A DNA stretch of 64,000 nucleotides from the NCBI RefSeq assembly GCF_001956295.1, contig NZ_MRTD01000021.1:1-64000 (forward strand), written 5' to 3'. The notes beneath the pieces were generated by a model. That model was not told the origin of the DNA. It made no database searches and saw only the letters and a program-made list of their open reading frames with translations. A program made the position numbers and the translations under genes. Origin of the DNA: Paenibacillus sp. FSL A5-0031 (GTDB taxonomy: Bacteria > Bacillota > Bacilli > Paenibacillales > Paenibacillaceae). This document shows positions 9,888 through 21,800 of the stretch, in pieces (the stretch's first letter is position 1; the number at the start of each line of letters is the position of its first letter).

Positions 9888-12800
9888 TTACTGCTTGCCG
9901 CCAGCTCTAGCATTAGAAGTCTGCTGAAATTGATGAACGGCCATTCTGAGCAGCTTAATATAGCTCTGAGCCCATGCCTTAACCTTTTCTTTCTTTAATC
10001 GACGTGCATTAAATTCCCATAAACCGCTCATTCCTTTACCTGCTCCGCCCCTGCCGCTGTCTAACGTGAGAATGATATCGAAGAGATGAAGAAGCTCGTT
10101 TTCGGAAATGAAACCGGTGCGCGAGCGATCTACAAACAAAGGCGTTATGCGGGAACTATTATGGCTCCCAAGCTCTCTCTCCACTTGATTCCAATCGTAG
10201 GAAATTTTCGTGTCGTCAAACAACGAGTCGGCTGCTCGGATTAGTTCGCTAAACTCCAGCACCGTACTAAAGTCAAGCTCTAAAGGTGTGAGCCGTCTCC
10301 TTGATGTTGCAACTGGTATAACCAAGTCATTAGCGCCTGACTGCTGCTTCCAGAAGAGCAGATAGATTGCTAGTGCAACGGTTGTAATGGACACGGACTC
10401 CGTATATGCCATTTCCGCCAGTCCTTCAATTAAATCGTCCTCAAGGGTAAATTGGTACGAACCATTCCTCTGCGCAGCGTATGTGTTATTGAAGCAGTCC
10501 TCGCCTGCAGCAATTCCAGCGTAATGCCAAGTGCGAGAAAGATTGCTTTGGGAATCAATATATTCTGCAAGCGCGGCAATCGTCGGGTAATTAAATAGAT
10601 CCGTCACCTTGAGTAAACCTGGGTACAACTCTTCCAGTCGCTGGTGGGTACGGACAAGCAGCAGCGACTCTCCTCCAACATCAAAGAAATTATGATGCGT
10701 TCCAATAGCGGTTCGGCCAAGCACTTCTCCCCACACGATAGAAATGGTTTTCTCCGTTTCGCTTGCTGCCTCCACATAACGCACGCCTGCATCCAACCGC
10801 TCGTCTGGTGCTGGCAATGACTTACGATCTACCTTGCCATTTGGAGAAAGCGGCATGTGATCCAGTTCCACGTAGACAGCCGGAACCATATAATCGGGTA
10901 ATGTTTTAGCCAAATGATAACGTAATTGTGCAGTAGTGACTGCATCACTCGTTACGACATACGCGCATAGAAAAGCGCTTTCCGCCGCAGCTCCGTCACG
11001 CTTCATGACAACGGCTTCCCTCACGTCTGGATGACCCGTAAGCGCATGCTCGATCTCCCCGCATTCAATGCGGTACCCCCTAATTTTCACCTGGTGATCC
11101 ATTCGTCCCAGAAATTCGATGCTGCCATCAGGCAGCCACCTCGCAAGATCGCCTGTACGATACATGAGCTCGTTAGCTGCGAATGGATTTTTCACAAACT
11201 TTTCCGAGGTCAAATCAGGACGTTTCCAATACCCCCGCGCCAAGCCAACTCCCGCAATACACAGTTCTCCCGCCACGCCTACCGGTTGAACCTGCATAAC
11301 ATCATTGACCACATATAAGGAAATATTGTCGATAGGCGAGCCAATAGGCACACTCGTTAAACTTTGTTCCCCAATACACTCGTAATAGGACACGTCGACC
11401 GTCGCTTCCGTTGGACCATACAGATTAATGAGCTTCGCAGCATTAGGTTCTCCGATTCGCTCTCTGAATCTCTCTACTTGATTGACCGTAAGCGCTTCTC
11501 CACTGGCAAAAACATAACGTAAGCTCTCAAGCTTTTTACTATCGTTAACAAGGCCCGGGTAATCCAAAAACAGATGAAGCATAGAAGGTACAAAATGTAA
11601 CGTAGTCACCGCATACTTATTAATGGCATCATATATCGCCCCAGGGTCCTTTTCTCCGCCTGGTGCAAGCAAGCATAGCTTAGCGCCTGAGAAGCTCCAT
11701 AAGAACAACTCCCATACCGACACATCAAACGTGAATGGCGTTTTTTGCAAAATCACATCATGCATCTCAAGCGTGTATCTGTTTTGCATCCACGTAAGGC
11801 GATTCACTACGGAATGATGCTCAATCATTACCCCTTTAGGCTGTCCTGTCGACCCAGAGGTGTATAACACATACGCTAAGCTGCGCGATCGATGAATTTT
11901 TTCTAACGGTCCATCATTTTGCTCATGCTGCAGCGCTTCCTCTATGTTCAATCGTTTAGAATCTAGCGACATGTTGCCGAACTGCCCGTCTAAGCCCCGA
12001 GTCAACACAATCTTTGCTCCCGAGTCATCCAGCATATACTGAACTCGCTCTTCAGGAAGCCCAGGTGAGATAGGGACATACGCCGCTCCCGCCTTCAATA
12101 TGCCGTAAATCGCAATGATCATGTCTACAGAACGCTCCATGATGACGGCTACAGTATCCTCATGCTTCACCCCGTGTTTTCTCAGAACTCTTGCCAGCCG
12201 ATTAGCCTTCCCATTCAGTTCATGATAGGACATTTCCCCAGTCTCATAGATCAGGGCAGTAGCATGCGGTATCCACTCAGCTTGTGCTTCCAAGTAAGAC
12301 TCAACAGTCATATGACTTGGATAAGCGGTAGCCGTTTCATTAAATTGAACAAGTTGAATGGCTTCTTCATCCGAAGTCAGCAATCTTATCTGGTTTAAAG
12401 AGATATGCGTATCTTTCGTAACTTGCTTCACAATCCGAATATAGTAGCTAATCATTCGGTTGATTGTTTGCTGTTCGAATAGATCCGTTGCATATTCTAC
12501 AGTAAGGTCTGCACCATCCTCGCGCATTGCAAGCTCAAACGTCAGGTCCAGCTTGGATACAGCGTGCTCCAGCGGCTGCGTCTTTAATTGCAGCACATCA
12601 GCTTTCATTGCCGGCACATCCATATTTTGCATTACAAACATGACATCAAAGATTGGATTTCGACTCAGGTCTCGCTTTACATCAAGTGAGGTTACACAAT
12701 GCTCGAACGGCAGCATCCCATTATGCATCGCACCAAGCACCTTCTCCTTGATCTGTCGGGCAAAATGAAGAAAGCTGTGCTCACGAGGTGGCTGGCTCCG

Positions 12801-15800
12801 TATAGCAACGGTATTGACAAACATCCCAACAAGCGGGGCTGTCTCTGGATGGGATCTTCCTCCAATCGGTGTACCAGAAATAAGATCCTCTTGCCCCGTC
12901 AGCTTATGAAGCAGCACGTGAAAACAAGCAAGCCATATTGGAAAACTAGTCATGCCAGCCGTTGCTGCCAATGACTCTACCTCGGATATTAACGAGAGAG
13001 GCAGCGCATGAATGATTTTGCTCCCCTTAAAGCTTTGTTCGGCTGGTCTTGGCTTGTCCACTCGCAAATTCAGAAGCGGCAGCGTTCCCGCCAGCTCCTC
13101 TCGCCAGTACTGCTCTTGCCTATCCCGCTCGCGGCTCTTCATAAAGCCCTGCTGCCATACAGCTACGTCCTTGTACTGGACTTCAAGCGGCAGCAACGTG
13201 CCGCCTTCATAAAGCTTGGTGAAATCATGCGCCAGCACTGTCATTGAAATACCGTCAGATACGATATGATGCATATCAAGCATCAGCAAATGCTCTTGCG
13301 CGCCATTTGTAATAAGCGAAGCGCGCAGCAGCGGAGCAATGCTCAAATCGAATGGCTGAACGAATTTTTGCATGCTGCTCCATCCATCCACTTGATCCGT
13401 TTTTGTTACATCAGCTCGCACCATTACTCGCTCATGAATGCGCTGCACGGGGGCGCCATCGCGCCATTCAAAGCTTGTTCTGAGCGGCTCATGACGATCA
13501 ATGAGCCGCTGCAGCGCCTCTTGCAATCTCTCAACGTTCAGTTCACCACGCATACTGAGTGCGAGCGGCAAATTGTAGGCTGTACTTGAAGGCTTCATAT
13601 GATGCAGAACGAATAGTCGGTTCTGCGCAAGCGACAAGGGGTAAACATCCCTCTGCTCGGCCCTTGTGATAGATGCAGCAGTCCTTTTCGGCGATCTATC
13701 AATGAACGCTGCCATCTCTTCTAGGACAGGGTAGGCGAACACATCCTTTAGTGTAAATATGACCTCTAACTGCTGCTCCACTGCACCCGTTAACTGCGCT
13801 GCGCGCAGCGAATGTCCGCCAAGCTGGAAAAAATGATCGCCGGTGCGTACGATGCGAACACCAAGTATGCTCTTCCATAGCTCTGCCAGTCGGAGCTCCG
13901 TCTCACTGCGCGGATCGGCGCCGCCAATAGAATCAGCAAACGTCGGCTGTGGAAGGAGGCTGCGGTCTATCTTCCCGCTAGCATTAAGAGGAAAGGAGTG
14001 CAAGCAGGCAAACAGAGAAGGAATCATATATTCCGGCAGCGTTCCCCTCAGTTTCTCCTTCAGCTCACGTTCATTGCGTTCAAAAGAAGAAACCACATAT
14101 GCACATAAGGCTGGCTCTCCCGTCCGATCCTTCACGGTCATGACGAGCGCATCGGAAACCTCCTCCAGCTGCATCAGCGCATGCTCAATCTCTCCACATT
14201 CCATTCGAAATCCTCTAATCTTCACTTGATGATCGAATCGACCCAAATACTCGATATGACCGTCAGCAAGCCAGCGCGCGCGGTCTCCGGTCAAGTACAT
14301 GCGTTCCCCAGCAAAAAAAGGATCGGGTACAAATTTTTCCGCTGTCAATTCTTGACGGTTCAAATAACCTCTAGCGAGTCCCACTCCAGCGATGCAGAGC
14401 TCGCCCGGAATTCCAATCGGCTGCAGCCGCCGCTGCTCATCCACAACGTACAGCCGAATATTTTGAATCGGCGAGCCAATTGGAACAGATCCTTGCTTAT
14501 AGTTCGCACAGTCATATGCGCTGACATCCACGGTCGCTTCAGTAGGTCCGTATAAATTTATGAGTCGTGGACTTTCGCTGCCTGCAGAATGTCGGCTGTA
14601 GAACCCTTCCACCTGTGCAGGCTTCAACGCCTCTCCGCTTGCAAATACGTAACGCAAACCTCCGAAAGGCTTGTCCGCCTTAACTTCCGATGCATACTGG
14701 AGATATACGCCCAGCATAGATGGGACAAAATGCATGACCGTCACCGCTTGCTCACGGATGACTTTCATCATGACCTGCGGCTCCCGCTCCCCCTGCGGTT
14801 CCAACAAGTAAACAGATGCCCCTGCAAAACTCCACCAGAACAGCTCCCACACCGAAACATCAAATGTTATAGGTGTCTTCTGAAGAATGACATCTTGCGC
14901 GTCAAGTGGATATTGATCTTGCATCCAATGTATACGGTTGATGACCGCAGCATGCTCGATCATAACTCCCTTTGGTTTTCCAGTAGAACCTGATGTATAG
15001 ATAACATAAGCCAAATGATGCGCGTTCACTGCAGGCTCCCATAGCCATTCCTCAGCATCATGCGAACCCTTGTCTTCAACAGCATTTATATCTATAATTT
15101 CACCATTAAACGGCAGTTGGTTCATCCATTTGTGCTGGGAACATAATAACTTGGCTCCGCTATCTTCAAGAATGTACCCAATACGCTCCTCTGGAAAATG
15201 CGGATCGATAGGCAAGTAAGCGCCCCCGGCTTTTAGAATGCCTAAAATCGCTGCCATCATTTCAAGAGAGCGCTCTGCAACAATCGGAACAATCGTCTCT
15301 GCTCCAACACCTTTCTTACGGAGCAGCAGAGCAAGTCGGTTTGCACGTTCATCGAGCTCACGGTAAGTAAACATACCCTCGTTCAATCGAATGGCTGGAG
15401 CATCCGGCGTCTTGCGTACCTGTGCCTCAAAACAACCATGAATGGTCTGGCTATCGGGATACGGCCTCGCAGTGTCATTCCATTCTTGAAGCATTTGCGC
15501 TTCCTTCTCCATAATTAAGCTGAGGGAAGAGCATCTCATGCCTGGCTCATCGGTCACTTGTTTCAGTACATTTAGCCAATGATCCGCCAGCCTCATCATC
15601 GTCGCTTTATGGAATAATCGCGTATTGAACTCTAGCTCTGCTCGAAAGCCTCCGTCACCATGAGAATAAAGATCAAGCTTAAAATCCAATTTTGATGTCA
15701 TGTTTTTACCTGCGCGTACAGGCTGTACTCCTACGGTGTGACCCTTCACTTCCAAATCATTTCCGATCTGGTTGTGCAAAATCATCATCGTATCGAACAG

Positions 15801-18800
15801 CGGGTTTCGTGAGGGATCAATCGTCATTTGCGCAGCTTCAATCATCTGGTCAAAGCTCACATCTTGATGTTCGAGTGCTGCAAGCAGGTAATCATGTGAC
15901 GCCTTCGCAAATTGATCAAATTTCATGCCATCGCCTATTTTAAGGCGAATTGGTAGAAAATTATTGAACATACCGATCATATTAGCCGTTTCAGGATGTG
16001 ATCTTCCTGCCGCTAGCGCACCTATAATCAAGTCATTTCCGCTTGTATACTTTTGGAGAAGCAGAGCGTAGGAAGCAAACAACAGACTGTTTAAGCTGAT
16101 ATTGAGCGTATCGGATATAGATTGAAGCCGAATAGCTAGCTCTGAAGGAACATGGAATCCAAACGTCTCCCCCTCCAGCGATTGCCGTTCCCCACGCGGG
16201 AAGTCAAGCGGCATGTCGAGGCTCGGAGGTGGGTCGCTTAACTCGGTCTCCCAATATCGGATGCTCTTCCGCATGCGTTCCGTATTCCCTTGGCCTGCTC
16301 TCCATACCGCATAGTCCTTGTACTGAATATGCGGCTCTTCCAAGCGCTTGCCGTCTAGTCGTTTGACTAGCTCTTCAATAAGCAGACTCACCGAAATGCC
16401 ATCCGCAATAATATGATGGATATTTAGAAGCAAATAAGTTTCTCCGGATGCGCTGCTGAGCAGCCGTGCGTCAAGGAGCGGAGCTTGTGAAAGCGGCAAC
16501 GGCTTGGCAAATTTGCAGAACCGTTGCTCTAGATCTATTGTTGTATCGCTTATCTCTTGAAGCTCGAACGAAGCATGCTCATGTATAATTTGACGCGCCT
16601 CACCGTCAATAAGCTGGAATGATGTACGAAGCGGCTCATGCAAAGCAATTAGTCCTTTTATGGCCCGTTCCATATCCGTTCGCTGAACATGGCAAGTTAA
16701 GCGCAGCACTAGCGGGATATGATAGGCTATACCCGCGTTTGCTATTTCTTCAATGAGAAAAATACGCTGCTGGGATGGACTTAACGGGTAAGATCGAGAA
16801 ATGTTTATCGGTATTATTGGTTCATATGCCTCTTTATCTGCGCTGTCAATCCATTCTGCTTGCTCTCTAACTGTTGAACGTAGAAATACTTCCTTGATCG
16901 GCATTCGGACATGATATTGCTTGTAAATTTCCGACACAAGCGCTGCAGCCTTCAATGAGTGACCGCCATGTGCGAGGAAATGATCATTAACGCCAACAGC
17001 CTCTACCTTCAAAACCATTTCCCAAATGGTTGCAAGCTGAATCTCGGTTTGGGTTGCAGGCGGGACATAGGCTGCTGCCATTCCGATGCTCAGTTTGGAA
17101 AAGTCAGGCTCAGGCAATGCGTTTTTGTTAATCTTGCCGTTAGAGGTGAGCGGGAGCTTCTCCACCCGCACGAAGACTGTCGGAATCATAAATTGCGGCA
17201 GCTTTGCTCCCAGCTCTGCTTGCAGCCGATCTATGGAAAGCTCACCATTTGCAACGATATAGGCTGCAAGCTGTGGATCGCCGCTGCGGTATTTCAGCAT
17301 AACTACCGCTTCCCTAACGTCCTCACACTCTAGCAGTTTGCTCTCAATTTCCCCCAGTTCTATACGAAATCCACGCAGCTTCACCTGGGTGTCGAGCCGA
17401 TCCAAAAACTCTAGATTACCGTCAGGCAGCCGCCTAACCAAATCCCCTGTCCTGTAAAGCTTGGTTCCCTCTTTAAAAGGATGGGGAACAAATTTATTTG
17501 CAGTAAGCTCCGGCAGATTCAAGTAACCTTGTGTTAAACCATCGCCGGCAATACATAACTCCCCAGGCACAAGTGCTGGGAGCAAGGCACCATTTTCATC
17601 CAATACAAGTGCTTCTGAATGTGCGATAGGCTTGCCTATTGGAATCGCAGCATTGTCCTGCTCTATCGAATCAATCGGATAACAAGTAGCGAAAACAGTA
17701 GACTCTGTTGGACCGTACATATGAAGCAGCACGCCTGAACCGACGGTCTGATAAGCTCTTCTAATATGCGAGGCTGACGCGCGTTCACCGCCAAACAATA
17801 GATGACGAAGGGAAGGCAAGTCCGTCAGTCCAGAGTCAACGAATGCATTAAACAAAGCTGTAGTCGCAAAAAATATAGTAACCCTTTGTTTCTTCATCAA
17901 TAAAATAAGCTGATGGATATCAAGCAAATCGTTTTCATTCACAAGGACGAGCTTTGCGCCGTTCAAAAGTGCCCCATAAAAATCAAACGTCGATCCGTCA
18001 AACGCATAATTCGATAACTGCAGCAGCGCATCCTCATTCGTTATTCGGATATAATCAGTAGCCCGAGCAATACGAATGACGTTTCGGTGCGTAGTTAAAA
18101 TTCCTTTTGGCCGTCCTGTGGAACCAGAGGTGTACATCACATAAGCTGCGTCGTCCCCTGTTACATCCACGTTCAAATTATGTCCCTCTGCCTGTCTCCA
18201 CTCGTTCCTCATAGCATCGATGTCAATCTTATCTACTGGCCTATTCCCAGCTTGAGCAAGCTTGCCGCCTATATGGATTGTCTGGGCATCTACTATCATT
18301 GTAGAAATATCAGCGTCTCCAAGCATAAACTCAATCCTGTCGATAGGATAACTCGGGTCGATTGGCACATAAGCGGAGCCGGTCTTCAACACAGCAAGTA
18401 TCGCAACTGGCATATTAAAGGATCGATGAAGAAGCAGCGCCACACGTGAATGCGGAACTACTCCATGGTTGATGAGCCATCTAGCCAGAGCATTTGCCAT
18501 TTCATTCAGCTCTGTGTAAGAGAGGGTCGCCTCATCCATAACTATAGCCGGGAGCTGCGGTGTATGAGCCACCTGCCTCTCAAACAGCCGGTACAGCGAA
18601 GTATCGTTAGGGTAAGGTGCTCGACTCGACTCGCTAGTTGCCAAAATAAGCTGGCATTCATCCTCGTCTAACATAGGAAGCATCTCAACAACCGACTCGG
18701 GGGATTGAACTGCTGCATCAGCCAATGTTTTATAATGTCGAGCAAATCCTCTTACTGTTTCTTGACTGTACAAGTCGATGGAATATTCAATAGATACTGA

Positions 18801-21800
18801 AATGCCTTCCTCCGAAGCTATACATTCCCAGGTCATATCAAATTTAGTTGTACCTGTCCCTATCGGCTCAGGCTTGAATGTGACATTCGCTGTAGTAAAC
18901 TGTGGAATTTCCATGTTGTGCAGCGTAAATACGGTGCTAAACAATGGATTACGGCCATGTTCTTGTTTTGCCTCTGCCAGCTCTACAATTTCTTCGTAAG
19001 GGACGTCCTGATGGTCTAGCGATAACAATATTTGTTTATTGATCTCTTCAAAGCATTGAAGGATCGAAAGCTCCTTGCCAGCTCGAAGTCGCAGCGGCAC
19101 CATATTGACGAACAGGCCCACGATACCTTCCATCTCCGGCCTTGTTCTCCCTGCCGACGCAGTACCGATTACCATATCAACTGCTCCGGTGTACTTGCTC
19201 AGCAGCATAAAGTAAATGGAAGTTAATACGGTGTACAACGTACCGCCTGTTCGGAAAGCTAATTGCTCCAGCTTAGCTGTAAGGGTTGCATCGAGTACAA
19301 ATTTTTCGATAGCTCCCTTGTAGCTAGGAGTGAGCGGACGCCGATAATCTGCGGGGATGTCGATCTCCCCCGCTCCCTCCTTGAACATTTGCCGCCAATA
19401 CTCTCTTTGCCTGCTCATGCGCCTATCTTCTGCCCTGATCCTATTCTCCCAATCAGCAATATCGCTGTATTGAAAAGAATTTGGAGGCAGCTCAGCCCCT
19501 TCATACATCGCTACAAAATGCCCGATTAATATCCCCATCGACGTACCATCCGTAATGAGATGATGCATATCAAATAACATCAGATGTCGGTTATGACCGC
19601 GTGTGATTAACTCTATTCGGAACAACGGCGCCTTATATAGCTCAAAAGGCTGTAGAAATGCACTTATTTTGTGCTGCATATCACTCTCTGACCAACCGCG
19701 CCCGTCTGTATAAACAATGGGCAGCTTTACTGAATCTGCAATTCGACCGACCACGATATCATGGTCCATAACAAATGATGTACGTAGTGAAGAATGCCTG
19801 TTGATCAAAGACTCCCACACCTGCTGAAATTTACTGAGGTCCAGCTCCCCCTCAATGCTTATGCGCTGCGGCAGATGATAACGAAGAAGACCTGAATTCA
19901 TTTCCTCAACAATAAATAATCTCTTCTGAGCAGATGTAGCGGGATACCAATCCCTCTTGCCTCCATTTGAGATCACTTCGCACTGGCCATTTCTTTGATC
20001 TTCCCCAGCAGCCGCTTCAGCGACATAAGCGGCGAGCAACCGAACAGTATGATGCTGAAACAACTCGCTTAGAGATACATTTATGCCAAACGTCGACTGC
20101 AGCTGGGCAGCTACATAAGCTGCGCGCAGTGAATTACCGCCATGCTCCAGAAAATGATCATCTATTCCAATGCGGTCTGTCTTCAGCACTTTTTTCCAAA
20201 TAGACAATATGCGCTGTTCGGCATCCGTTTCAGGAGCTGCAACAGCCGACTCGGGAGCTGTTTCTTCCATAATCGCTGCCAGCGACTCCAATTCCGAAAT
20301 GACTGAAGAGAATTGTCCGCTCTGCATACTCTCAGCAAGAGTGTAACGCTGAATTTTCCCAGAGGTCGTTTTCGGAATACGCTTCACTGGTACAATGAGC
20401 TCCACTTGGAGTCCAGTTTTTCGATTTAGCAGTCGCTGCACGCTTTCCCTCAGCGGCACAAAAGCATTAAGCTTTCCTCGAAATTGAATAAACACGGCGA
20501 TCTCATCCTGCTTCGTTACTTCATTCTGAATCGCGCTAACAGCTACTTTGCCTATTTCTGCTCCCTTAATTTCACTTGCCAGCATTTCCAAATCATGCGG
20601 GTATACGTTCTGGCCATTGACGAAAATAATATCCTTCATGCGGCCAGTCACATACAATCTGCCGTCTTGCATAAATCCAAGATCACCGGTATTCAGCCAA
20701 CCGTCTGTCGATAGAATGACGGCATTCACATCAGGGCGGTTAAAATAACCCTTGGTGACATTCCTCCCTCTAATATGGAGGAGTCCAACGTACCGATCTG
20801 GCGTTTCCCGGCCAGACTCGTCGCAAATTTTAAGCTCGCATTCGGATACAGGGAACCCGAGCTCAACGATTTCTATTTTATTGGGATCATCTGCTGGAGC
20901 ATCCTGAATAACATCCCCAATATTCAAGCCTTTTCGGCTTACATATAAGGTATTCAAGCTCTCCTCCACATGCGGAAATGTAACGGCCAAGCTTGCTTCC
21001 GCTAGTCCATAGACGGGAAATATACATTGTTCTCGAAGCCCATAAGGCTTCATCTGTGCGAGAAACTCACGGCAATTGCTCGCGGATACTGGTTCCGCTC
21101 CGTTAAAGATAAGCCTTACCGAGCTAAGGTCCCAGCAGGTGGCATTCTCAGGTTTAAAATGCTGTAGAAAGTGAACATAACCAAAGTTAGGTGATGATAG
21201 ACAGGTAATGCGATGCTGATGCGTGAGCTCCATCCACTTCATCGGATGAAGCACGAATGTCGAGGTCGGCATCTGCCATTGATTCATAAGCCCAAGCATC
21301 GGAGTTAGATGAAATCCGATCAAACCCATATCATGCGTAAGCGGGAGCCAGCTTAAAGAGGAATCAGCCTCGGTCGACTGCGCGCCCTCCAATATCGCCC
21401 GCATATTCGAAAGTAAGTTGCCATGTGTCAAAACAACACCTTTAGGATCGCCTGTAGAACCAGAGGTGAATTGGATAAATGCAACATCTTCCTCGGTTGC
21501 CGCATAGACTGTTCCTTGGTGCTCTATAGCAGCTGCTTCATCCAAAACATCCTTGATCGGCAGCATTTTTTTTTGCAGAAGCTGTCCTGCGGCATGCTCT
21601 TCATTCTTGAGACAATAAGCTGCAACAGATTCCCATATTTCTGGCTCGCACAGCAAATACGGATTTCCAAGTTGGCTGCTTACTTGAAGAAGCTTCTTCC
21701 TGCCTTCGTCAGTTCGTCCCGCTGTAAGTGGAACGGGGATCATGCCGCCCAATAGGCAGGCCCAAAACAAAACAAGAAATCGTTCATTATCTTCGGTCTG

